A stretch of 64,000 nt of DNA from G965214625 sp965214625 (GTDB lineage: Bacteria > Pseudomonadota > Gammaproteobacteria > Arenicellales > Poriferihabitantaceae): positions 2,852,001-2,916,000 of the forward strand of contig OZ243962.1 in NCBI GenBank assembly GCA_965214625.1, given 5' to 3'. Every line of letters begins with the position of its first letter. Position 1 is the stretch's first letter. Shown here one piece after another: positions 45,139-54,016 of the stretch. The notes below the pieces were generated by a model that did not search any database, was not told the origin of the DNA, and was given only the letters and a program-made list of their open reading frames with translations. The position numbers and the translations under genes are program-made.

Positions 45139-46698
45139 ATGAAAGTCAACATCGTAATGGGTGTTTCCATGGTTCTCTGTGGCGCTATCGGGATCTGGGG
45201 GGTGGTTGACCCCGATGCGATGACGACGGCAGCACAGTCGCTGATCAACTATTCGCTGACGGCGCTTGACTGGTTTTACTTGCTGCTGTGTACCTTCTTT
45301 GTTGTGTTCATGGTCGTTATCGCCTGTTCGAAGTACGGAAATATCAAGCTCGGCGGTGATGATGAGGTGCCGGAGTTCAGCACGGGGTCTTGGATTGCCA
45401 TGCTGTTTGCGGCCGGAATGGGATCAGGGTTGCTGTTCTGGGGAGTCGCTGAACCGATCTACCACTTCACGTCACCACCGGGCATGGAAGGTGAAACCCC
45501 GGCGGCGGCACGGCAAGCTTTCGTGCTGACGAATTTCCACTGGGGATTTCATGCGTGGTCGATCTACGGATGCTGTGCGCTGGTGATTGCCTACGGTACG
45601 TTCAGGCTAGGACTGCCGTCGATGATCTCTACCCCGATTCTCGTTGGATTCAAGAACGTATTAGGATACAGAACGCTGAAGAGCATCGGGTCAACGGCGG
45701 ATATACTTGCCGTGGTTGCGGTGATCTTCGGACTGGCCGGATCACTGGCAATGGGAACCCTGATGGTTCGATCAGGGATGAGTGCCGTGTTTGGCACCGA
45801 CGGCAGTTCCAATACAGTCAGCTATGCGATTCTCGCTGCACTGACAGGCTGCTTTCTCCTCTCTGCATCCACCGGCGTTGACAAGGGCATCAAGATTCTC
45901 AGCAATGTCAATATGGTTGTCGCGATTCTGATTCTGTTGGTGGTGTTGTTTGGTGGCCCCACGGCCTATCTGTTCCAGGTCTTCATCAACTCCATTGGTG
46001 ACTATGTGATCCAGTTCATTCCCATTTCATTCAAAATCTACAGCTACCAGCCTCCAGCGTCATGGAATTGGTTCCACGGTTGGACCCTGACCTATCTGAT
46101 CTGGTGGCTTGCATGGGGGCCTTTCGTGGGTATCTTTATTGCCCGCATCAGTCGAGGCCGGACCATCCGTGAGTTCGTGATCTTTGTGGTCGGGGTGCCC
46201 ACGGTCGTGTCGATGCTCTGGTTCGCTGCATTCGGTGGTGCCGCCCTTCATATTGAACTTTTCGGCGGCGGCGGTTTGGCAGAGAAAGTGTTCTCGGATG
46301 TCTCTGCGGCGTTGTTTGCTTTCTTTGAATACTTCCCGGCAACGGCCATGCTGAATTTCCTGACAGTGTGCCTGATCTTCATCTTCCTGGTGACCAGTGC
46401 CGATTCGGGAACATTCGTGATCAGTATGATGACCAGCAATGGGAACCTGAATCCTGCAGTACGGGTCAAGCTGACTTGGGGATTGATCATGTCTGCCATT
46501 ACAGTGGCCACACTGGCTACAGGCAGTGTCTCCGTTGCCAAGGCCATGGCGATTACCGGTGCCATTCCGTTTACCGTGATCGTCATGCTCCAGATGGCAG
46601 GGTTTGTCCGCATGATACGGGATGATCCGAAGGTCAGGAAGCCGCGCACGGTGGTGCGTGAAGTCGGCGATGTATCCACTGAAACTACTGCTGCGTGA
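45139..46698 (+). CDS. BCCT family betaine/carnitine/choline transporter
   Basis: A 519-residue carrier with about twelve membrane helices. Signatures are MGSGLLFWGVAEPIYHF (about 94-110) and the aromatic box region GWTLTYLIWWLAWGPFVGIF (about 313-332) with its conserved tryptophans; FIARISRGRTIREF follows. BCCT carriers import glycine betaine, carnitine, choline, DMSP or ectoine with sodium or protons. The ATG follows AGGAGA at a good distance. It begins an operon with a binding-protein-like gene (10 bases downstream) and uspA. Confidence 0.94.
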   Translation: MKVNIVMGVSMVLCGAIGIWGVVDPDAMTTAAQSLINYSLTALDWFYLLLCTFFVVFMVVIACSKYGNIKLGGDDEVPEFSTGSWIAMLFAAGMGSGLLFWGVAEPIYHFTSPPGMEGETPAAARQAFVLTNFHWGFHAWSIYGCCALVIAYGTFRLGLPSMISTPILVGFKNVLGYRTLKSIGSTADILAVVAVIFGLAGSLAMGTLMVRSGMSAVFGTDGSSNTVSYAILAALTGCFLLSASTGVDKGIKILSNVNMVVAILILLVVLFGGPTAYLFQVFINSIGDYVIQFIPISFKIYSYQPPASWNWFHGWTLTYLIWWLAWGPFVGIFIARISRGRTIREFVIFVVGVPTVVSMLWFAAFGGAALHIELFGGGGLAEKVFSDVSAALFAFFEYFPATAMLNFLTVCLIFIFLVTSADSGTFVISMMTSNGNLNPAVRVKLTWGLIMSAITVATLATGSVSVAKAMAITGAIPFTVIVMLQMAGFVRMIRDDPKVRKPRTVVREVGDVSTETTAA

Positions 46699-46708
46699 GG
46701 GGGCTGTC

Positions 46709-48618
46709 ATGATAAAGAAAGCACTTTTATTGATGATGGCTACGGTGTTCGGATTATTCCTTGCCGGCTGTGCGGATCAGAAACAGAGTCTGCAGGTCGG
46801 TTCCAAGTCGTTCACTGAAAGCATGGTCCTTGCCGAGATGATCGCGCAACTTTCGGAAAATGCGGGTATCACCGTCGAGCGTCATATTCCCTACGGCGGG
46901 ACCAACCAGACGATGGAGGCGACGAAACAAGGGGTGATCGACATCTATCCCGAGTACAACGGAACCGCCTTGGTCTTTCTCGGCCAGGCGCCCACGAACG
47001 ATGGGGATGAATCAACCAAGATCGTGCAGCAACTGTTCAATCCGCTCGGTATCGAGATGTCCGGAAAGTTCGGATTCCCGAGCGACTACGCCATAGTGAC
47101 GACGAACGAGTGGTCGGAGGAGCATGGGGTCACATCGATCAGCGATCTTGCTGACCTCGACATACCGCTGAACTTCGCGATCGATTCCGACTTCGTACAG
47201 CGGGCCGCCGATGGTCTGCCGCCACTTTTGCGTCGCTACGGCCTCACTGCAAACTCTTCGACGACATTCCCGCTGGGAACAGAGGGCAAGGATCAGATCG
47301 TCTCAGGCCTGCTGGATGGGTCTTTCAATGTTGCCCAGTTGTTCTTCACTGATGGCCAGATTGCCGAATATAACCTCGTGGTCCTGGAAGATGATTTACA
47401 GTTCTTCCCGGTATACGAGGCGGTACCGCTGGTTCGATCAGACGCATTGCAGAAATTTCCCGAGCTGTCTGTGGTGCTCGACAAGCTGACCGGCTTGATC
47501 ACCGTGGCGGATATGCAGCAAATGAACAAGGCTGTCGATCTTGAAGCCCAGACCCCGGCAAGTGTTGCCTCGGCATTCCTTGCAGACAAGGGCTTATTGC
47601 CGGAAGGGGCCACATCGGCGGATGTGGAAAGTCTAGTCGTGGTTGGCGATCCTGCCTTGTCGTCCCGCAACAGCGAGACTGCACGGGCACTCCGGGCACT
47701 CCGGGCTGGCTTCCCGGGAAAGAATCTGGAGTTGCTTAATTCGCCGGATCCCATCGCTGCGCTGGCCAGTGGTGAGGCGCGGCTCGCCATTGTCGGCACG
47801 GAGGCTTTTTTCATGTCAGTGATTCCGGGCCTGTGGCCAGAGGCAGTTCACTGGCTTTCGCGGGGCTCGGCCATAAGAATGGACATCTTTTCGCGCGGAC
47901 TGTTGGTGCCAACAATGATCTGCCCAGTATGAAGCGGATCGCCACCGATCAGGCAGGCAGCGGGTCGGCTGTGGTGCTGGAGATGCTCATCAGTTCATTA
48001 GGGCGCTCGGATGTCGAGGTTGTATACGAGCAAAAGAACGTGACCGATCAGGTTGATGGGCTGCGAAAGGGCGACTATGATGGCGTGTTCAGGATGGCGA
48101 CGAATGGTGATCGAGAAATCGCGAGTGCCCTGCAAGCCGGAGGCGTGCATTTGCTCGGTCTTGAAGACTGGGCTCAAGGGGGACATACGGCCCGCTATAG
48201 TTTCATTCGCCCGACGACAATTCCCTTTGACACATATCCATCCCAGTTCCTTTCTGTCCCGAGTGTGAGTACGCAGCTTGTGCTTGCCGGTCCTGTCGAG
48301 ACGCAGCAGGAAACCGGTGAAGTCGGACCCGGTACGGCGGGTGTCGCCACCCAGACAGTGCCGGTCAGCGCCGATGCCGTGATGGCTATTCGTGAGGCGC
48401 TGGGTACTGCGGAGGTCATCGACCCGGCGGTTCCTGTGCATTCCGCACTCATTCCCTCTGTTGAGGTGGTCGACAAGTCCCTGCCGTTCAGGCTTGATGT
48501 GTCAATCATCAACATTCTGATTATTCTATTTATGGGATGGGTTTTGTATGTTTGCTACCTGCCCAGTCCACGAACACTTACGATGCCCGGAGACGACGAG
48601 TCTCACGCCGGCAAATAG
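46709..48618 (+). pseudogene. OpuAC-like binding protein with TAXI-like domain and C-terminal anchor, interrupted by one-base frameshift
   Basis: Frame one starts at ATG 46709 behind GAGGGGG and has a lipoprotein signal ending in FLAGC (Cys21). It continues as an OpuAC-type osmolyte-binding domain (SKSFTESMVLAEMI, YPEYNGTALVFLG) and goes on past 47860. The natural sequel, GHKNGHLFARTV then a TAXI/NMT1-like domain and a final helix (VSIINILIILFMGWVLYVC), is in another frame up to 48618. Adding one G to the GGGG run at 47862-47865 restores a single frame. It is either a true mutation or a sequencing slip. There is no ABC permease or ATPase nearby, so it may be a tethered solute sensor or a partner of the BCCT carrier (inference). 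Confidence 0.8.
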
Positions 48619-48628
48619 GAGCTTGACC

Positions 48629-49081
48629 ATGACCAATTATTTAGTTGCGATCGATCTGGGGGATGAAGATTTTTCCGAGAAAATCATCAGGACTGCGGTT
48701 CAGATGGCCACCGGGCTGGAAGGAGCCCGAATTTACCTGATGACCGTGATTCCAGGCATACCGGCCGGGCTGGATGTTCGCTATGCGATCCGTGGAGAGA
48801 TGCAGGGCTCTGCAGACTATCCGCTTCAAAGTTGGAAGGAAGAGATGTCGAAGCGCCTCGGTGACCTGGTGGCTGAACACATACCCGAAGCGATGCGGGC
48901 AGGTACAGTGGTTCGCAATGGAACGGTTTACCGCGAGATTGTCGAAGCGGCCAAGGACCTGGACATTGAGCAGATTGTGATGGGCGCTCACAGTCTGTCG
49001 CTCGCAGATTTCCTGCTGGGCCCGAATTCGGCCAGAGTGGCCCGTCATGCGGGCTGTACGGTGACCGTGGTTCGGGAGTAA
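48629..49081 (+). CDS. Universal stress protein UspA family
   Basis: A 150-residue single UspA domain from the ATG at 48629, with AGGAG at 48617-48621 overlapping the previous stop. The ATP-binding loop pattern appears as MGAHSLSLADFLLGPNSARV (about 118-137) followed by GCTVTVVRE. The gene closes the operon with the BCCT carrier. UspA-type proteins that bind ATP regulate TRAP carriers for ectoine (TeaD), so a regulatory role in osmolyte uptake is plausible (inference). Confidence 0.9.
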   Translation: MTNYLVAIDLGDEDFSEKIIRTAVQMATGLEGARIYLMTVIPGIPAGLDVRYAIRGEMQGSADYPLQSWKEEMSKRLGDLVAEHIPEAMRAGTVVRNGTVYREIVEAAKDLDIEQIVMGAHSLSLADFLLGPNSARVARHAGCTVTVVRE

Positions 49082-49102
49082 CGAAGCGAACTGTTGAATC
49101 TG

Positions 49103-49130
49103 TCGGTACCCCCTTACCTGGAGGTACCGA
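49103..49130 (+). terminator. Hairpin after uspA
   Basis: TCGGTACC (49103-49110) and GGTACCGA (49123-49130) pair perfectly with a 12-base loop that can add two or three more pairs. There is no T-run, so intrinsic termination would be weak. Confidence 0.45.
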
Positions 49131-49401
49131 ATCCGTATCCATGGTCTGTGTTTCCCGGCAAGTTACTCTTGTCGCCATCAGGTGTGTCTGTGCGCTATGG
49201 AGCGACGGGTGTTGCAGGCCTGTCGGCTGTGCTGATCGAGGCGGTCGTTTTCGGGGGGAAATAGGTAGCTATCACCTGATCTGATGAAAGTGTGGATCAG
49301 GACAAGGTCGGCATGTGCGGAGTGTCTGTCGTCCGTGATCATTGATTTCACGTTTCTTGCCCCTGAACGCCGGTCTGGACAGCGTGTTACCCCAATGAAT
49401 T

Positions 49402-49790
49402 GCCTGGTTTGACGGTCGGCACAGCCGAGTTGCCGGAGTATTTCATCGGTATGCTGGGCAAGCATCGGTGGTGAAGCAGTCAATTTCGGTTCGTTGTCCG
49501 CCTATTGGAATGGCGCAACGCGCAGTGGTTATCACCGGTCGGTGCCCACTACCGTTTGCAGGACGGTCCTGGCTTGTCATGGCTCATCGGACAGTGCTTC
49601 ATTCAGTATCCGCGCATTCTAGTGGCGGGGACGTGGTGGTCACTGAGAAATTGCTTGCGCTCATCCGCCGTTTTTTCAGTATGCGGGCGATACGTCGCGT
49701 CTCGTCCTGCAGGGTGCCCCGGGGTCGCTTTGCCCTTGCATGGTCTAGCCGCGTATTCCGGGTCTGCGGACACCTGCCACAGGTTTGTCA
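49402..49790 (-). pseudogene. C-terminal remnant of a CaiB/BaiF CoA-transferase
   Basis: Two minus-strand segments in different frames match the end of CaiB-type proteins. About 49790-49603 reads LWQVSADPEYAARP and later ADERKQFLSDHHVPATRMR, the region before the VPA motif. About 49483-49402 reads LTASPPMLAQHTDEILRQLG, the conserved PxLGQHTdEvLreLG tail. The linking part is lost or scrambled, with stops between. The large N-terminal part is absent. The surrounding bases (49131-49401 and 49791-50091) hold no gene I recognise. Confidence 0.5.
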
Positions 49791-50091
49791 TCTGGTGTTC
49801 ACTATAGTTACTGTCATCAACAAACCCGTTTGGGGTGTTGTATGAGCGGCCTGCATTGAACGAACACGCACTGCCGGTATTGGGCAAGCATTCACTCACG
49901 TAACACGATTCCCGAGTGACTTTCCCTCATCATCCAGATTGTCACCCCTGGGACGGGGACCGACTGATGGGATACCGGTCTCTTGCATCAGGACACAAAT
50001 CTGATATGGTCTGCTCCTGTTCACGCGATGGTGTTTTTTCGCCTTTAACCCCCAATCCATTGACGAAATCATCCCAAGGGACAAAATAACG

Positions 50092-52509
50092 ATGTCAGCC
50101 ACACAGGGTCAGGCCCGACTACCCGGTCACGCTTCTGTCATTGTCATTGGCGGGGGTATCATGGGATGCTCGACGCTTTATCACCTTGCCAAGGAGGGGG
50201 TGACCGATGCGATTTTGCTGGAGCGCAATCAGTTGACTTCTGGAACCACCTGGCATTCGGCGGCCCAGGTCCGGGCACTTCGGTCAACGCGTAATCTGAC
50301 CGATCTGATTCGCTATTCGATTTCCCTGTACAGCACACTGGAGCACGAAACAGGACAAGCCACTGGCTGGATCAACAAGGGATCCCTCTCAATCGCAACA
50401 CAGCCTGATCGCTTGATCCATATTCGTCGACAGGAAGCTCTGGCGCATCTATTTGGGGTGGAGGCGCAATCCATTTCGGTGGGTGAGGCGAAGGAGCGAT
50501 GGCCGTTAATGAATACGGAGGATGTCATTGGTGCCGTATGGTCTCCCGGGGACGGTCGGGTCAGCCCCTCTGATCTATGTGCGGCCCTCACCAAGGGTGC
50601 ACGTCAGCGAGGTGCAGCCATTTTCGAAGATACCGCGGTGATCGGTATCCTGACCGAGGGCAACAAGGTGGTCGGTGTGGAGACCCCATCCGGTCAAATT
50701 CGATGTGATGCCATTGCGTTGTGTACCGGACTCTGGAGCAGGCGGAATGCACAGATGGCGGGTGTCGATATTCCGGTGTGGCCTTGCGAGCATTATTATC
50801 TGCTGACGAAACCGGTGGAGGGCATTGTCGGCAATCTTCCCAGTTTGTCCGACCATGACCACCATCTTTATATTCGGGATGACTCGGGAGGGTTGTTGAT
50901 CGGCTGTTTTGAACCCCATGCCAAATCGATTCCCCCCGAATTGATTGGTGAGCATGCGCCGTTCAACCTGTTGCCGGAAGACTGGACGCATTTTGAACCG
51001 ATGATGATCAATGCAATGCATCGGTTACCGTGTCTGCAGACGGCCGAGGTCAGAATGCTGCTCAATGGACCCGAGAGTTTTACGCCGGATGGTTCATTTC
51101 TGCTTGGAGAAAGTGCCGAGACAAGGGGTTTTTTTCTCGGTTGCGGGATGAATTCAGTGGGAGTAGCGACGGGTGGGGGGGCAGGCATGGCTTTGGCGCA
51201 GATCATCGTCCGCGGACGGCCACCGGCCGATTTGCACGAAGTGGATCCGAAACGGTTCCTGGCCTGTTTCAATTCTGTCGCTGCGCTGGCTGCGCGGGCA
51301 CCGGAGGTACTGGGGAAACATTATGCGATCACCTATCCCGGTTACCAATGGGACTCGGCCCGGAATCTTCGCAGGTCGCCTCTGCAGGATCAGTGGCGCA
51401 ATGAGAAACCGCACCTCGGACAGTTCGGCGGCTGGGAGCGGCCACTGTATTTTCACTGTGACCGAAAACCGACGTTGCGTTTCAATCGTCCTGAGTGGTT
51501 TGAGCAGGTGGGTCGGGAAGTCAGACAGGCACACGAGCAAGCAGCCCTGTTTGATCAATCCACCTTCGGAAAAATTCGCGTTGAAGGCCCCGATGCCGAA
51601 GCGTTTCTCAATCGGGTTTGTGCCAATGATATGAGCAAACCGGTCGGCAGAGTGGTTTATACGGCGATGCTCAATGAACACGGTGGTGTTGAAAGTGATT
51701 TAACCTCATTCAGACTAGGCGATGAATGCTATCGACTGTATGTAGGTACGACGGCCGTCAAGCGGGACATCGCATGGCTTGGTCGCCATCTCACAGCAAG
51801 GGACAGGGTGCGTATCCGGGATGAAACGGAAACCTATGCCGTCATCGGGCTGATGGGTCCCGATACCGCGGATGTGGCGCTGAGGATGGGTGCCGGCGAA
51901 CTCAATAATTTGCCCTATTTCCATCACACCGGCATTGAAATCGCCGGGATACGGGTGAGGGCGGCGAGATTGTCGTATGTTGGTGAAGCAGGCTGGGAGT
52001 TGACTTGCCGCGCAGAAGATGCCCCTGCCTTGTATGGCGTCATCCGTGCCGAGGGTGTGTGCAGTGCAGGACTGTTTGCACAAACCTCGATGAGAATAGA
52101 AAAGCGGTATCTTAGCTTCGGACATGATCTTGATACCGGAATCAATCCCCTGCAGGCAGGTCTTGGATTCGCAGTTGACTGGAATTCCGATTTTATCGGT
52201 CGAACTGCGTTGCTGAGAGCCAAAGAGACAATATCGGGTTCACATATTGTGTCGGTTTTACTGGATGATGATCGCGGATGTCCACTGGGAAATGAACCGG
52301 TCTACCATGACGGTGCCCTCGTCGGTCAGACAACGTCTGCTGCATTTGGTTATCGGGTGGGCAAACCGGTTGCACTGGTTCATCTCAATATATCCGGGAA
52401 AAGGCTTGACGGTGCCAGTGTTCAGGTGGATATTGCAAGGCAGCTGTTTGAATCGACCATCGTCTGTCGGCCGGTGTTTGATCCTGACGGGCAGCGGATG
52501 AGAGTATAA
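50092..52509 (+). CDS. Dimethylglycine/sarcosine dehydrogenase-like FAD enzyme with GcvT domain
   Basis: An 805-residue flavoprotein. The N-terminal DAO domain (about 1-380) has VIVIGGGIMGCSTLYHL (16-32) and His55 in SGTTWHSAA, the site of covalent FAD attachment in dimethylglycine dehydrogenases. A central FAO_M region follows (about 385-440), then a GcvT aminomethyltransferase domain (about 450-800) that in relatives takes the methyl group on tetrahydrofolate. It oxidises N-methyl groups of dimethylglycine, sarcosine or similar compounds. It starts at ATG 50092 behind AAGGGA and precedes an aminotransferase by 21 bases. The substrate is not certain. Confidence 0.92.
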   Translation: MSATQGQARLPGHASVIVIGGGIMGCSTLYHLAKEGVTDAILLERNQLTSGTTWHSAAQVRALRSTRNLTDLIRYSISLYSTLEHETGQATGWINKGSLSIATQPDRLIHIRRQEALAHLFGVEAQSISVGEAKERWPLMNTEDVIGAVWSPGDGRVSPSDLCAALTKGARQRGAAIFEDTAVIGILTEGNKVVGVETPSGQIRCDAIALCTGLWSRRNAQMAGVDIPVWPCEHYYLLTKPVEGIVGNLPSLSDHDHHLYIRDDSGGLLIGCFEPHAKSIPPELIGEHAPFNLLPEDWTHFEPMMINAMHRLPCLQTAEVRMLLNGPESFTPDGSFLLGESAETRGFFLGCGMNSVGVATGGGAGMALAQIIVRGRPPADLHEVDPKRFLACFNSVAALAARAPEVLGKHYAITYPGYQWDSARNLRRSPLQDQWRNEKPHLGQFGGWERPLYFHCDRKPTLRFNRPEWFEQVGREVRQAHEQAALFDQSTFGKIRVEGPDAEAFLNRVCANDMSKPVGRVVYTAMLNEHGGVESDLTSFRLGDECYRLYVGTTAVKRDIAWLGRHLTARDRVRIRDETETYAVIGLMGPDTADVALRMGAGELNNLPYFHHTGIEIAGIRVRAARLSYVGEAGWELTCRAEDAPALYGVIRAEGVCSAGLFAQTSMRIEKRYLSFGHDLDTGINPLQAGLGFAVDWNSDFIGRTALLRAKETISGSHIVSVLLDDDRGCPLGNEPVYHDGALVGQTTSAAFGYRVGKPVALVHLNISGKRLDGASVQVDIARQLFESTIVCRPVFDPDGQRMRV

Positions 52510-52530
52510 ATTATAGGCAGAATCAATATC

Positions 52531-53865
52531 ATGACACATGTTTTTCCACGACACTGTAAGACCAACCCGCCCGTGGTTCACCGGGGTGAGGGGTGCTATC
52601 TTTATGACCGGCAAGGCAAGGCGTATTTGGACGGATCAGGCGGCGCGGCCGTATCCTGCCTGGGCCATGGTGACCCGGAAGTCACTGCGGCAATAGAATG
52701 CCAGCTCGATCAGGTTGCCTTTGCCCATACCAGTTTTTTCACCAGTGAACCGGCTGAACAGTTGGCCGATCTCTTGATTGAAAATGCGCCTGGAGGATTG
52801 GATCGAGTCTATTTCGTGTCTGGCGGGTCTGAGTCCGTTGAAGCGGCGATAAAACTTGCCCGCCAATATTTTATCGAGGTGGGTCAGCCCGACAGAAACA
52901 GGATTATTTCAAGACGCCAGAGCTATCATGGCAATACCCTCGGTGCGCTTGCTGCTGGAGGCAACATGTGGAGAAGGGAGCCGTTTTCTCCGCTGATGAT
53001 CGAGACGACACATGTCTCACCGTGTTACGCCTACCGCCACATGCAAGAAGGCGAATCCGAACGGGAGTATGGGCAGCGTGTGGCCAACGAACTGGAATCA
53101 GAGATTGTGAAACTCGGTCCGGAGCAGGTGATGGCATTCATTGCCGAACCGGTGGTCGGTGCCACCATGGGTGCCGTGGCGGCGGTGCGGGGCTATTTTC
53201 AACGGATACGGGAAATTTGCGACCACTATGGTGTCCTGTTGATTCTCGATGAGGTGATGTGTGGTATGGGGCGGACCGGAAGCCTTTTTGCCTGTGAGCA
53301 AGAACAGGTTGAACCCGATATCCTGACTATCGCCAAGGGACTGGGGGCCGGCTATCAACCGATCGGTGCGATGTTGTGCTCGAGAGCGCTCTATCAGGCC
53401 GTTGAGCAGGGCAGCGGTTTCTTTCAACATGGGCATACCTACCTCGGTCATCCGGTGGCCTGTGCCGCAGCGCATGCGACCGTCAAGGCGATTCTGTCCC
53501 GTCATCTGGTGGACAGGGTACGGCAACAGGGGGATCAATTGGAAGCGGCGCTTACCCAAAAATTCAGTCAACATCCACATGTCGGTGATATTCGGGGAAG
53601 GGGGCTGTTTCGGGGGGTAGAATTGGTCGAGGACCGGGAGTCCAAAAAGCCATTTGATCCTGAGTTCGCTGTCAGCAAACGGTTCAAAAATGCGGCTTTT
53701 GAAGCCGGCCTGATTTGCTATCCAATGAGCGGTACGATTGATGGTCGTCTGGGCGACCATGTTCTTCTGGCGCCCCCTTTCATTATAGAAGAGGATCAAA
53801 TCGACGAATTGGTTGACAAGCTGTCGATTGCAATGCACCACGTCGTGGCGTCGATTAATCAATAG
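52531..53865 (+). CDS. Class III aminotransferase (PLP-dependent)
   Basis: A 444-residue omega-type aminotransferase. SGGSESVEAAIKLARQY (about 97-113) is the cofactor-binding start, ILDEVMCGMGRTGSLFACE (about 238-256) carries the PLP-ring aspartate, and TIAKGLGAGYQPIGAM contains the Schiff-base Lys269. The end region GIGRG-type motif appears as DIRGRGLFRGVELV. The enzyme moves amino groups from omega-amino acids, diamines or beta-amino acids. It lies in an operon with the dimethylglycine-dehydrogenase-like gene. Confidence 0.93.
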   Translation: MTHVFPRHCKTNPPVVHRGEGCYLYDRQGKAYLDGSGGAAVSCLGHGDPEVTAAIECQLDQVAFAHTSFFTSEPAEQLADLLIENAPGGLDRVYFVSGGSESVEAAIKLARQYFIEVGQPDRNRIISRRQSYHGNTLGALAAGGNMWRREPFSPLMIETTHVSPCYAYRHMQEGESEREYGQRVANELESEIVKLGPEQVMAFIAEPVVGATMGAVAAVRGYFQRIREICDHYGVLLILDEVMCGMGRTGSLFACEQEQVEPDILTIAKGLGAGYQPIGAMLCSRALYQAVEQGSGFFQHGHTYLGHPVACAAAHATVKAILSRHLVDRVRQQGDQLEAALTQKFSQHPHVGDIRGRGLFRGVELVEDRESKKPFDPEFAVSKRFKNAAFEAGLICYPMSGTIDGRLGDHVLLAPPFIIEEDQIDELVDKLSIAMHHVVASINQ

Positions 53866-54016
53866 GGATGCCGCCTGCTTCCACTATCAATACCGGTCCG
53901 TCACTGAAGCCCGCACAGTACCCACGCCGTAGTTTGCTGCATGGCTTTTGCGGTTTGCCATATCGGTGTCATTGATCAGCTGTTATGGATAATACCTGGC
54001 TTTTCCGTCGTTCGCT

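Noticed and set aside
49468..49845. 125-codon plus-strand frame
   Set aside because: It is antisense to the CaiB remnant, has unusual composition and no family.
50057..50085. TTGACG plus AAAATA as a promoter for the dimethylglycine-dehydrogenase-like gene
   Set aside because: The -10 would overlap the ribosome site a few bases before the ATG, leaving no room for a leader.
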